64,000 nt of DNA, from the NCBI GenBank assembly GCA_046343015.1, contig JBKDOL010000121.1, forward strand, positions 1 through 64,000. Direction: 5' to 3'. The notes below the pieces were generated by a model. It ran no database searches, was not told the origin of the DNA, and saw nothing but the letters and a program-made list of their open reading frames with translations. A program made the translations under genes and the position numbers. Source of the stretch: BJ22 sp021298375. Its GTDB lineage: Bacteria > Planctomycetota > Planctomycetia > Pirellulales > Pirellulaceae. Within the stretch, counting starts at the first letter, position 1. Each line of letters starts with the position of its first letter. This document shows, piece after piece, positions 45,244-54,019 of the stretch.

Positions 45244-46662
45244 TCAACGCAAGCGATCGATACCGATCACCTGCTCGCGATCCGGTATCACGACTGGGGG
45301 CAAACCGGCCTCTGCGAACTTTTCCTTCAGTGCCGTGGCCGCTTCCATTTCCGTGTGCACGAGGCAAATCTTTCGGACCTTGCCCTGTTTGCAGACTTGC
45401 TGAGCCCAAGCGATCAGTTCGTGCTGGTCAGCGTGTCCGCTGGAAGCCTCCAGCTTGTAGACGGCCGCCTTGACTGCGTACTCCTGTCCGAAAATTTTCG
45501 CCTTCTTGTGGCCATCAAGGATTCGGCGACCAAGTGTGTTGGGCGCCTGAAACCCGGTAAACAGGATCGCATTGCGGGGGTTTTCAATGTTGTTCTTGAG
45601 GTGGTGCAGGATCCGGCCCGACTCACACATGCCCGACGCCGAAATGATCACGCATGGTTCGTCCAGTTGGTTCAGCTTCTTCGAGTATTCCACTCCGCGA
45701 ATGTAGTACAGGTTCTTGAACGCCAGCGGGTCCTGATCGCGGTCATTCAGAAGCTGCTCGACCATCGCTTCATCGAAACATTCGACGTGCGATCGAAACA
45801 CCTGCGTGGCATCAACGGCCATCGGGCTGTCTACGAAAACCTTGATCGGCGGTAACTTGCCCTCTGCCTGGAGACTATTCAGGCGATAGACGATCTCCTG
45901 GGTTCGACCAACCGCGAAGGCCGGGATGATCAACTTTCCCCGCTGGCGATAGACTTTCTCGACCACCTCCAGCAGCATCTTCTTGGCATCTCCGCCGGGC
46001 GGATGCAGCCGGTCGCCATAGGTCGCTTCCATGATCAGGAATTCCGCCCCGGTCGGCATCGTCGGGTCCTGAAGAATTGGCTGCTGGGGACGGCCAATAT
46101 CCCCGCTGAACACCAAGTTGGCCCGCTCGCCGTCGGGGTCTTGAAGTTGCAGTTCCACGGAGGCCGCGCCGAGCATATGACCCGCTACATGAAAACGGCA
46201 CTTGACCCCGGGCACGACATCAAACAACGGACCAAACTCGACCGACCGGAACAGTCGAATCGTCTCCACGGCATCTTGAGTGACGTAGAGCGGCTCGAAC
46301 GGGGTTTGTCCTTCACTCAACCTCCGCCGGTTGACATAGGCGACATCGCTTTCCTGAATCTTGGCTGAATCAAGCAGCATGATCGTGGCCAAGTCGCGTG
46401 TCGCACCCGTGCAGTAAATCGGCCCGCGAAATCCCCGTCTGAAGAGCGAGGGAAGATTGCCGCAGTGATCCACGTGGGCATGGGAAAGAATCACCGCATC
46501 AATCTCACTGCCGTCGAAAGGAAGGTCGCGGTTGCGGTTAAACGATTCCTTGCGATGCCCCTGGTACAGCCCGCAGTCCAGCAGAACCTGCTTGTCACCC
46601 ACGCGGACCAAATGCATCGAACCGGTTACGGTGCGGGCTGCACCCCAAAACTGAACATGCAT
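45244..46662 (-). CDS. Beta-CASP metallo-hydrolase (RNA-processing MBL-fold)
   Basis: A 472-residue enzyme of the CPSF73-like/YsxI type. The metal-binding motif HAHVDH is at residues 61-66. GHMLGAASVEL, FSGDIG and MEATYGDR follow, then the beta-CASP region with SPMAVDAT and the GMCESGRI segment, and finally SSGHADQHEL. Members are RNA endo- or exonucleases in bacteria and archaea. Cellular RNA targets cannot be read. ATG 46662 has AGGAGA nine bases upstream. An earlier frame to 46701 has no binding site. Confidence 0.9.
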   Translation of the reverse strand: MHVQFWGAARTVTGSMHLVRVGDKQVLLDCGLYQGHRKESFNRNRDLPFDGSEIDAVILSHAHVDHCGNLPSLFRRGFRGPIYCTGATRDLATIMLLDSAKIQESDVAYVNRRRLSEGQTPFEPLYVTQDAVETIRLFRSVEFGPLFDVVPGVKCRFHVAGHMLGAASVELQLQDPDGERANLVFSGDIGRPQQPILQDPTMPTGAEFLIMEATYGDRLHPPGGDAKKMLLEVVEKVYRQRGKLIIPAFAVGRTQEIVYRLNSLQAEGKLPPIKVFVDSPMAVDATQVFRSHVECFDEAMVEQLLNDRDQDPLAFKNLYYIRGVEYSKKLNQLDEPCVIISASGMCESGRILHHLKNNIENPRNAILFTGFQAPNTLGRRILDGHKKAKIFGQEYAVKAAVYKLEASSGHADQHELIAWAQQVCKQGKVRKICLVHTEMEAATALKEKFAEAGLPPVVIPDREQVIGIDRLR

Positions 46663-46699
46663 TTGGACTCTCCTCGTGATTACCGTCGCTGGTAAGAGC

Positions 46700-46739
46700 A
46701 AAAAAACACCGGGGTTCAGCTCCTCGCCAACTCCCCGGT
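46700..46739 (-). terminator. Intrinsic terminator of efp
   Basis: On the minus strand, ACCGGGG (46739-46733) pairs with CCCCGGT (46714-46708). It is followed by G and seven T residues (46706-46700). It lies about 125 bases after the efp stop and just upstream of the beta-CASP gene, separating the two. Confidence 0.88.
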
Positions 46740-46863
46740 TCTCGATTCAGATGCAGACTGCAAGCCAATGCTCACGGCCAACCCATTTCGGCCAGCCTGA
46801 CCGGGATCGCAGCCCAAAGTGTCGGGCGGGGGCCGGTCAGGTCGGACGAGCTGGCCAACCGGC

Positions 46864-47433
46864 TCAGGAACTGGTCCGGCCGAGATACTCGCCGGTCCGC
46901 GTGTCGATCCGGATAATGTCACCCATGTTGATGAATGAGGGGACGACGAACTCGCCACCAGTCTCTGCTTTGACCGTTTTGGTGACGTTCGTTGCGGTGT
47001 CTCCGCGAACGCCCGGCTCACAGTACTCGACCTTGAGCTCCACGTGGTTGGGTGGGGTCAGGGTAATCGGCAATCCGTTGAACAGCACCATTTGGCAATC
47101 CATGCCGTCCTTCAGGTACACCCAGTTGTCATCGACCTGTTCCTTGGTCAACTCGTACTGCTCAAAAGACGTTTTGTTCATGAAGACGAACGTGTCTTGC
47201 TGGCGGTAGAGATACTGGACGGCGGTTTCCTCGACGTCAGCCGACTCCAGGGTATCGCCACCTTTGTAGGTACGCTGCAAAACCGAGCCCCGGGTCAGGC
47301 TCTTGAGCTTGCATTTGTACATCGCATTGCCTTTGCCCGGCTTGACGAATTGCATCTCCGTCATGAGGTACGGTTCGCCGTCAATTTGAACTTTCAGACC
47401 TTTGCGAAAATCACTTGTCTTGTAGGTACCCAC
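46864..47433 (-). CDS. efp: Elongation factor P
   Basis: A 189-residue translation factor that rescues ribosomes stalled on proline runs. It has the KOW-like N-terminal domain with VKPGKGNAMYKCKLKS, in which Lys34 (counted from GTG 47433) is at the position lysylated in E. coli EF-P. Two OB-type domains follow and the chain ends IRIDTRTGEYLGR. The start is GTG 47433 with AAGGG eight bases upstream. The longer frame to 47463 would add MFVFLIRVRC, unlike the family. It is divergent from epmB, whose product modifies this lysine. Confidence 0.95.
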   Translation of the reverse strand: MGTYKTSDFRKGLKVQIDGEPYLMTEMQFVKPGKGNAMYKCKLKSLTRGSVLQRTYKGGDTLESADVEETAVQYLYRQQDTFVFMNKTSFEQYELTKEQVDDNWVYLKDGMDCQMVLFNGLPITLTPPNHVELKVEYCEPGVRGDTATNVTKTVKAETGGEFVVPSFINMGDIIRIDTRTGEYLGRTSS

Positions 47434-47480
47434 GCAGCGAACCCTTATCAGAAATACGAACATTGAGTAAGTTGTTAAAG

Positions 47481-48497
47481 ATGCAAATTCTAGTCAACTC
47501 TCCCTCTTTTGTCGGCGCCTCTTCGGGACACTGGCAGGAGTTGCTGCGGACCGCAATCCGGGACCCGATCCGGCTGCTGGAGGCCGTCGGCGTCTCCCCT
47601 GCCGCCGTATCGCTGGTCGAGTCGACTGATTTTCCGACCTTTGCTCCGCTCCCCTTTGTGGAGCGGATGGAACGCGGAAACCCGGACGATCCACTGCTGC
47701 GGCAAGTCCTGCCGCAACGCTGCGAAAGCGAGCCGGCGACCGGTTTCGTCGCCGACCCCGTGGCCGAACACCACGCTTTTCGCACTCCCGGCCTGCTGCA
47801 GAAATATCCGGGCCGAGTACTCCTGATCACGACCGGTGCCTGTGCGATCAATTGCCGCTACTGCTTCCGCCGCAACTTCCCCTACGAGTCCGCCCCCAAA
47901 TCGCTCGACCAGTGGCTGGAAGGCCTGAAAGAGATCGCCGACGACTCGAGCATCTCCGAGGTCATTCTCAGCGGCGGTGACCCCCTCGTGCTGGTCGACG
48001 ACAGACTGCGGGCCCTCGCCGCCCAGCTGCATCACATCCGGCATGTCGAGCGGCTGCGGATACATACCCGCCTGCCAATTGTGATCCCCCAGCGGGTCAC
48101 GCGGGAACTCGTCGAACTGCTTCAGGATTTCTCCCGGCCGGTAGCGATCGTGCTGCATTCAAACCACCCGCGAGAGCTCGATGACCACGTGCGACTCGCT
48201 TGCAGCAACCTCCGCTCGGCCGGCAATGTCACGCTGCTGAATCAAGCCGTGCTGCTTCGAGGTGTCAATGATCGCTTGGATACGCTGCGGCAACACTCCG
48301 AGCGATTGTTCGAGTGCGGCGTGCTCCCGTATTACCTGCACCAGCTCGATCGGGTCAGCGGCTCCCAGCACTTCGAAGTGCCGCAAGCCGAAGGACTGCA
48401 GCTGGTAGAGCAACTGCGCAACTCGCTGCCGGGCTACCTCGTCCCCCGTTACGTTCAGGAAATCCCCGAGCGGCTGGCCAAGACGATCCTGCTCTGA
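47481..48497 (+). CDS. epmB: EF-P lysine 2,3-aminomutase (EpmB/YjeK-like)
   Basis: A 338-residue radical-SAM enzyme of the lysine 2,3-aminomutase family, in the short form that makes beta-lysine for EF-P. The [4Fe-4S]-SAM cysteines are C121, C125 and C128 in CAINCRYCFRR. The ILSGGDPLVL segment and the PYYLHQLDRVSG segment (PLP and substrate region) fit. It lies 47 bases from efp in divergent orientation, as in many bacteria. The EpmA ligase (GenX) is not in the window. The start is ATG 47481. An earlier frame to 47415 overlaps efp. Confidence 0.93.
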   Translation: MQILVNSPSFVGASSGHWQELLRTAIRDPIRLLEAVGVSPAAVSLVESTDFPTFAPLPFVERMERGNPDDPLLRQVLPQRCESEPATGFVADPVAEHHAFRTPGLLQKYPGRVLLITTGACAINCRYCFRRNFPYESAPKSLDQWLEGLKEIADDSSISEVILSGGDPLVLVDDRLRALAAQLHHIRHVERLRIHTRLPIVIPQRVTRELVELLQDFSRPVAIVLHSNHPRELDDHVRLACSNLRSAGNVTLLNQAVLLRGVNDRLDTLRQHSERLFECGVLPYYLHQLDRVSGSQHFEVPQAEGLQLVEQLRNSLPGYLVPRYVQEIPERLAKTILL

Positions 48498-48812
48498 AAC
48501 CTCGAGCCATCAAACCGGCCACTACCCGACGTCGCATCGGTTGAGCCATGCCTGGCCGGCTACATCAACTCGCCCACCATCAAACCGGCCGCCAAACAGC
48601 TTGCTGCCCGCTGCGACATTCAAGCGTGAGTCGCATCCAGGAGTCCGAACGATTGGGGACAGTCGCTCTCTGTTCGCCCCTGCTCTAAACTCTTTCTCCC
48701 CTTGCCCCCTTGGGAGAGAGGGGCCGGGGGTGAGGAGGTCGAACCCCCATTCAAGTGCCGCTGGTGGGCGCGCCCATCGGCCAACTCAATTTCAAACACA
48801 CCTCCCCTCCTT
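48498..48812. other. Gap between epmB and TIM-barrel gene
   Basis: About 315 bases with no supportable gene. It contains the palindromic C/G-rich element listed at 48690-48738 and an imperfect CATCAAACCGGCC duplication (near 48507 and 48578). Confidence 0.5.
48690..48738. repeat. Palindromic dispersed-repeat candidate
   Basis: TCTCCC (48695-48700) pairs with GGGAGA (48712-48717), followed by GGGGCCGGGGGTGAGGAGG. From memory, strings of the CTCTCCC...GGGAGAGGGGCCGGGGGTGAGG type are scattered through many genomes of different phyla. Only one copy is seen here. Confidence 0.4.
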
Positions 48813-49598
48813 CTACGCAAACAGGTTGCCCAGGAACTCCAGAGCCTGAGCGCATTCGCCCAGCGCATTGCCGCTGGTCTCACGCCGCTCGACCGTCAAA
48901 TAGCCCTGATAACTCTGTTCCTCAAGCAATGCCAACAGGTGCGGGAAATCGACCGAGCCACGCCCCAGTTGAACTTCGACCCCGCGCCCCAGCGACAAAT
49001 CCCGGACCCCGTCACGCGCACGGAAGTGCGTGACCCGCGCGGCTAAAGCCTGCATCGCTTCAGTCGGGCCATGTCCGTAGAGAATCAGCTCAGCCGGATC
49101 AAAATCGACTCCGACCGCTTCATGCGGCAATTGCTTGAGCAGTTCTTCCAAACGCGGCCCCGCGTCGGGACCGGTCCGCACGGCCAACCAAGCCCCAATC
49201 TTGAGGCTGTGCGAGGAAAGATCGGAGAGGGCCGCGACCAGCGTTCCGCGGAGGTCATCCTCCTCCGGGATTCGTCCTATCTGATTGGAAACCACGCGGC
49301 AGCCGAGATCATTCGCCATGCCCATCGCGGCGCGAATTCCATCCAGCCGCCGGTCGAGATCGTTGGGATCGCCCAGGCTCCGCCGGGTTGGATAGCTGAT
49401 CGCGGCGACTTTGAGCCGAAAATCGTCCAGCCATTTGCGAATCTGTCGCACCCCCGTGCGACTGAGTTCTTGGGGCCGGAGCATCGTCCGCGCGTTGATT
49501 TCAACGGCTTGAGCCCCAATCCCAGCCGCTGCCTCCAGAGCCGCGCGGAATGGCAACCGCAAACTTTCGAGAGAAACAGCTTTTTTCAGTTCTAGCAC
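48813..49598 (-). CDS. Sugar phosphate isomerase/epimerase-like TIM barrel protein
   Basis: A 261-residue protein of the xylose-isomerase-like fold, short form. Likely core strands are AQAVEINARTM, LKVAAISYPTRR, CRVVSNQIG, AVGVDFDPAELILYG and THFRARDGVRD, ending with YLTVERRET. Some usual metal ligands look altered (VDFDPAEL rather than FDPSH), so activity on sugars is uncertain. Start choice: GTG 49598 has AAGGA (49611-49607) eight bases upstream. GTG 49604 is only two bases from it, too close. Confidence 0.75.
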   Translation of the reverse strand: MLELKKAVSLESLRLPFRAALEAAAGIGAQAVEINARTMLRPQELSRTGVRQIRKWLDDFRLKVAAISYPTRRSLGDPNDLDRRLDGIRAAMGMANDLGCRVVSNQIGRIPEEDDLRGTLVAALSDLSSHSLKIGAWLAVRTGPDAGPRLEELLKQLPHEAVGVDFDPAELILYGHGPTEAMQALAARVTHFRARDGVRDLSLGRGVEVQLGRGSVDFPHLLALLEEQSYQGYLTVERRETSGNALGECAQALEFLGNLFA

Positions 49599-49832
49599 AA
49601 GCACTATCCTTGGGTTACTTCCTGTCTGGCGTCATTGTAGGGCTTCCATCCCCAATCGTTCAGCACCCTCTCGCCCATCTCACCCAACTCCAGGTCCTCC
49701 GCCGCATTTTCCGGGGCACTCTGTTTCACCTCTTCCCACGTTACAGTTGATCCCTACCCCCGATTCCCAGCCGAATCGCTCAAACCGAAAATAGGGCGGT
49801 TCGTCCATCAAGAAACCCAATTGAATCCTCGA

Positions 49833-50642
49833 ATGTCAACTAACTCATCCGCTCCAACGATTCGCGAAGTCAGCGATTACCTCCGTGCGATCTATCCGCT
49901 GCGGCTCGCCGAAACCTGGGACAACGTCGGCCTGCTGGTTGGTGACGATTCGGCGCCGGCCGCGCGAATCATGACCTGCCTGACTGTCACACCCGAATCA
50001 GCAGACGAGGCGCTCGAGGAGCAAGTCCAGCTGATTGTCGCGCACCATCCCCTCCCCTTTCACTCGTTCAAACGGCTGACGACTGAGCTGACACCGACAC
50101 GGCTGCTGTGGCAACTCGCGCAAGCGGGGATTGCCGTCTACAGCCCGCACACGGCTTTCGATTCCGCAGCTGAGGGAATTAACCAGCTGGCCCTCGAGCG
50201 GCTGAACTGCGCCGGCATCCAGCCGCTGTTGCCCAAGCCCGGGGATCCGGAGGGACTGGGAGCAGGCCGCGCGGGCGATCTTCCCTCTCCGACTTCACTC
50301 GGTGAATTCGCAGCACGCGTGAAGACGATTTACGACATCCCCTGCGTGCAGTTTGTCGGCCAAGCCGATCGAGTCATCACCCGCTGCGGCTCTGCCTGCG
50401 GCAGTGGCGGTTCCTTTGTCAGTGCCGCGGCCGACTCGGGCTGCGACGTACTCCTGACCGGCGAGGCGAGTTTCCACGACTGCCTCGAGGCCCGCGCCCG
50501 CAACCTCGCTCTGGTCCTTGTCGGGCACTATGCCAGCGAGCGCTTCGGCGTGGAACAGCTGGCCGAGCGGATCGCTCAGCAGTTTCCTGCGGCGGTAGTC
50601 TGGCCCAGCCGCCGCGAGAGCGACCCGCTGCAAACCGTCTAA
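49833..50642 (+). CDS. Nif3-like dinuclear metal centre protein
   Basis: A 269-residue member of the NIF3/DUF34 (GTP cyclohydrolase I type 2-like) family. Family landmarks are ETWDNVGLLVGD near residue 28, the metal-binding LIVAHHPLPFHSF, YSPHTAFDSAAEGIN and, at the C-terminal half, LLTGEASFHD and LVGHYASERFGVE. It probably forms hexamers with two metals per site. The cellular role is unsettled in bacteria, with metal-related or cofactor roles proposed. The listed start gives MSTNSSAPTIREV. An in-frame ATG-less extension to 49821 is possible. Confidence 0.9.
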   Translation: MSTNSSAPTIREVSDYLRAIYPLRLAETWDNVGLLVGDDSAPAARIMTCLTVTPESADEALEEQVQLIVAHHPLPFHSFKRLTTELTPTRLLWQLAQAGIAVYSPHTAFDSAAEGINQLALERLNCAGIQPLLPKPGDPEGLGAGRAGDLPSPTSLGEFAARVKTIYDIPCVQFVGQADRVITRCGSACGSGGSFVSAAADSGCDVLLTGEASFHDCLEARARNLALVLVGHYASERFGVEQLAERIAQQFPAAVVWPSRRESDPLQTV

Positions 50643-50762
50643 CGCCTCATCCGCGCTGTTCAGGCAAGCAATCAAGCCCAAAGTAAAGAACCGACAGCCA
50701 GCCGCTGACAATTCCCCACGGCCGTTTCGCTTCGTGCGTCCGGCTCCCAAAAACAGCGCAGC

Positions 50763-53120
50763 TTACTTGATCTTGCCCTGCAGCGTTTCGATCGCTTTCT
50801 CCAGTACTTCGTCCCGGCCAGCCGCAATTCCGGCGGCAGTCGGAGTGACCGGCACGGTCGGCCGGATCCCAATACCATGGTGCTGCGAACCGTCGTGCTT
50901 CAGCACCTGCATCCCCGTCCACATGATCTGGTAACTACCCGGGATCATAAACGGATTGACGTTGCCGTTGGTGCCCGCGGTCGGCGAGCCGACGATCTCA
51001 CCGAGCTGGTGATGCTCGATGATTCCCATGATCGACTCGGCGTAAGAAATGGCGCGGCCATCGGTCAGAAAGGCAACCGGCACGCGCCACCGCGGCGGAA
51101 GCGGCAGCACGTTCCACCGCGGGGCCTGATACCATTCCCAGCCCTCGCGATCGGGCAGAGTGACGATGGGGACGTTCCACTGCGCGCTCTGGACTGGCTT
51201 CTGGATTAATTTCTGGATCACCTGATAAGCGGCTTCACCCGGATATCCCCTGACATCAAAGATTATTGCTTTGGCATCATTCAACTGCTTTTGCAGTTTG
51301 TTGAGTACATCCAAATCGGCACCATCGAGGTTGACATAGACGATTCCGGGAGCCACCTCGGTCCCGTCCGCCGGCCGTTTCTGGCCCGCTGCATCCTCGG
51401 ATAAACTCAAGGCGCGGCTCAACTTCACCGTGTAACGTTCAGCTGGTTTTCCCTCTGAACCGGGCCGTCTCAACGTCACGCTCGGATTGGCATCCGTTTT
51501 CAGGTACGCCAAAAACCACTGTTGCGAAGCAGAGCGTCGCCAGCCGTCCGTCGCGGCAGAAATCCGCTTGGAAACCTCGGCGTAAAGGTCTGCAACACCT
51601 TGGCCGTCGATCGATTCGACGACGTCGCCCAATTTCACTTCGTCTGGCACTCCGGAGAGTTTGCCGGTCACCACGAGATCTTCCCCCGCCCATTCCAGCA
51701 GCAGCGGGAAAAAGGAGTTCGGTCCAAGGTCCCCGCGAATGACGGCCCCATGTCCATCCTGCAGCTGGGCAACCATTTCCTGCAGCGTGGCCAAAAAAGC
51801 CCGCTCGTCGGCATCCTCAGCAGCCTTGGCCAGCCCGCGCAGCAGCACTGCATTCCAATCGGTTGGGACGACATCAAAGTAGGGATAAAAGTGCTGAAAC
51901 ACGCCCCATGCCATGGCGAAACCGGCAAGGCGAGTGGCTCGATTCTGGGCAGTCAATTTGGCCAGTGGCGCTCCCTCCGCCCACTGCTCGGGCGTTTGGC
52001 CGTGCGGGATCGTTCCCGCTTCGTCGGCATAGACGCGGACCGGGACGCGGCAACAGACGCCACCACCCAATTCCCGAACGCGAAAGTTCGCCAGATGGGC
52101 TTGGCTATCAACCGGCTCTGAAATTTTCTGCGACTCGAGCTTGCTGGAGTAAAGCTGCCGGGCGTCATCCTTCTGGAGCAATCCAGCGCCCAGATGCCGC
52201 CAAAAGCGAATTGTTTGGGGCGCCGCGCCGGCAGGCAGCGGTGGAGCGACACCCTGGTCCTCAGGCTTGCCTGGCCAAACCTGCAGCGTTGGCGCCAGCG
52301 GCTGGAGGACGCGTTCGATAACTTGAGCCAACTCGGCAGCATCTTTCGCGGGCTCTGCCTGCTCCATCAGCTCGACGGCCACATGGTCCCAGGATACCAC
52401 TCCCTTCGCTTGATCGCTGGCAACAAAAAATCGAACCAGCGACAAGGCCCGCGCAGCTGCGGCAACATTTTCCAAGCCTCGGGGGATGAGCGGCGCGGGC
52501 GGAGTGGCCGGCTGGAGAATCACAGGTGCGGCCGCACCCATCACGCGGAGCTCGACCTCGTCGACCAGCAAGGTCGCTCCGCCAATCGACATGAATCCCA
52601 TCACCAGAGAGCTCACATCGGGATCGATCTCCAACTCAATCTTGGCATCCTGCCAATCACCTTTAAAAATCGGACGATTGCCCATGTTGTCAAACGCCCC
52701 CGGCTGGCCATTACTCCGGTCAGCTCGCAGCCACATCTGGACCTTTCCTTGCCCAACGACTTTGACCTTGGAAGTTAGTTTGATCCGTTTTCCGGCAAGT
52801 TCTTGGGCCGGAAGCTGCCTGAGCACAGTGCCAAACCGCGCCTGCTGCTCTGCCGCGGGAGCCAGCCGCATCGCCTGCTGCCCTGCGGCCGCGTCTTCAG
52901 CCACCAATTGCAACGCAAAGCCCTCGGTGGGCGTAAACCAGTCTTTCGGCTTTTCTCCCGAGGCGCCCTCCTCAAACCCATCGCTGTATGCCACTTCGCC
53001 CGCGATTTTTTCTTCAGTTTGCGCCGACTCTTGCGTTGCCTCTTGCGCTTGCACTTGACCGGACCAACCTAAAAGCGAAATCCCAAACCACATCAAGAAC
53101 AGTAAACTGAAACGGCGCAT
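50763..53120 (-). CDS. S41 family peptidase, secreted
   Basis: A 785-residue protein with an N-terminal signal peptide (residues 4-24, ending VQAQE). Residues about 45-190 form a beta-rich carbohydrate-binding-like module (FEEGASGEKPKDW). A PDZ-like part (LGDVVESIDGQGVADLY) and the S41 tail protease core follow: AIIFDVRGYPG, then FLTDGRAISYAES with the nucleophile Ser at about 692, and GSPTAGTNGNVN. It belongs to the C-terminal-processing peptidase group and would act in the periplasm. ATG 53120 is the start just before the signal. The frame upstream to 53222 is not signal-like. Confidence 0.87.
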   Translation of the reverse strand: MRRFSLLFLMWFGISLLGWSGQVQAQEATQESAQTEEKIAGEVAYSDGFEEGASGEKPKDWFTPTEGFALQLVAEDAAAGQQAMRLAPAAEQQARFGTVLRQLPAQELAGKRIKLTSKVKVVGQGKVQMWLRADRSNGQPGAFDNMGNRPIFKGDWQDAKIELEIDPDVSSLVMGFMSIGGATLLVDEVELRVMGAAAPVILQPATPPAPLIPRGLENVAAAARALSLVRFFVASDQAKGVVSWDHVAVELMEQAEPAKDAAELAQVIERVLQPLAPTLQVWPGKPEDQGVAPPLPAGAAPQTIRFWRHLGAGLLQKDDARQLYSSKLESQKISEPVDSQAHLANFRVRELGGGVCCRVPVRVYADEAGTIPHGQTPEQWAEGAPLAKLTAQNRATRLAGFAMAWGVFQHFYPYFDVVPTDWNAVLLRGLAKAAEDADERAFLATLQEMVAQLQDGHGAVIRGDLGPNSFFPLLLEWAGEDLVVTGKLSGVPDEVKLGDVVESIDGQGVADLYAEVSKRISAATDGWRRSASQQWFLAYLKTDANPSVTLRRPGSEGKPAERYTVKLSRALSLSEDAAGQKRPADGTEVAPGIVYVNLDGADLDVLNKLQKQLNDAKAIIFDVRGYPGEAAYQVIQKLIQKPVQSAQWNVPIVTLPDREGWEWYQAPRWNVLPLPPRWRVPVAFLTDGRAISYAESIMGIIEHHQLGEIVGSPTAGTNGNVNPFMIPGSYQIMWTGMQVLKHDGSQHHGIGIRPTVPVTPTAAGIAAGRDEVLEKAIETLQGKIK

Positions 53121-53313
53121 GACAACGATTACCCTCTCGCTTCTCAGAAAAACACTCGGCGAAATCAACCAGCGGCGCGCTTGGTCAGTGAATCGGGTTA
53201 CCGGGGACATGCCCGCTGACACGCCGGCAACCGAACATCGATCGCCCGCATCGGCCTCAGCCTCAACCTTGGCAACACGGAAACAGGACCTGAACTAGCT
53301 CGGCATTCCCACA
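53121..53313. other. Gap upstream of S41 gene
   Basis: About 190 bases between the S41 peptidase start and the structured RNA candidate. Nothing further is recognised. It would hold the promoter of the peptidase gene. Confidence 0.4.
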
Positions 53314-53488
53314 GGGCGGGCGGGATCGGACTAAGGAGGCCGGGATTTCACCCGCCGGTATGACCTGTATGGTTCCGAGACTACCCGGGCCGCGGGCACT
53401 TGGTTTCAAGGTTCCGCCGGAATAAGCGGTCAGGTCTGCGTTAGCCTACGCACGGACGCTCAGGACTGAACGGTCGCCCGTCCCGCCC
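53314..53488 (+). ncRNA. Candidate structured non-coding RNA, unassigned
   Basis: A 175-base segment whose two ends pair. GGGCGGG (53314-53320) pairs with CCCGCCC (53482-53488), CGGG (53321-53324) with CCCG (53477-53480), and ATCG (53325-53328) with CGGT (53471-53474). Inside, GACCTG (53362-53367) pairs with CAGGTC (53431-53436) and TTCCG (53373-53377) with CGGAA (53418-53422). Hairpins are CCCG/CGGG (53384-53396), CTTG/CAAG (53399-53410) and TGCGT/ACGCA (53437-53452). I looked for hallmarks of RNase P, tmRNA and SRP RNA and saw none. The strand is not certain because the stems pair on both strands. Confidence 0.35.
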
Positions 53489-54019
53489 CCCCGCTGAAGG
53501 CCGAAGTAATTGGCTAAACCTTCTTCCCAAGAAACTCGCATTCTCTATTCCAAACCGGTTTTATCCCGGCACACCCCGACACCTTTTTCTTGCCCGTATT
53601 TTTTGCAGGCATTACAAATTTCAAACTGCCTCCGGGATCGACCAGCGAACCACCCCTCGCCGCGAGAAACAGTCGGTGCCCCCCTGAAAACCAGGTCAGA
53701 GATTTGGCGGAAAAGCAACAGTTGCGACTGCGAGACCCGCTGCTTCCTTGCCGCCCATTACCGGGATTTCGAGGAATGAATCTTTCAACCGCGCGACATC
53801 ACCCCGGGTGGAGCAGCCTGAGCCGGCACCTGTCCAACCAGGCACCTCTCCAACCAGGCATGTCCAACCAGGCAAGCCCGGCCGCTTGGATGCGAACACG
53901 CCGTTAAACTGTTAGGTTGACTCCCTTGAGGGTTCTGATCATTTCGCCGGTGGCTGATTCAATGATGTCAGGCATTGCTCCAACGCCAAACAAAGGCTGC
54001 ATCACTTCAGAGTGAACGG
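53489..54019. other. Gap before VOC-family gene
   Basis: About 530 bases without a convincing gene. Two overlapping plus frames (from 53510 and 53590) are rich in Pro and Arg and have no binding site. Three copies of TCCAACCAGGCA lie at 53833-53844, 53849-53860 and 53863-53874. Confidence 0.45.
53833..53874. repeat. Three direct copies of TCCAACCAGGCA
   Basis: Perfect 12-bp copies at 53833, 53849 and 53863, spaced 16 and 14 bases apart, in non-coding sequence before the VOC gene. Confidence 0.85.

Noticed and set aside
53314..53488. Cobalamin or FMN riboswitch on the minus strand (GGGTGAAATCCC hairpin)
   Set aside because: Only this short hairpin resembles them; the conserved GCCACTG-type and AGTCCGGATG-type cores are missing or out of place.
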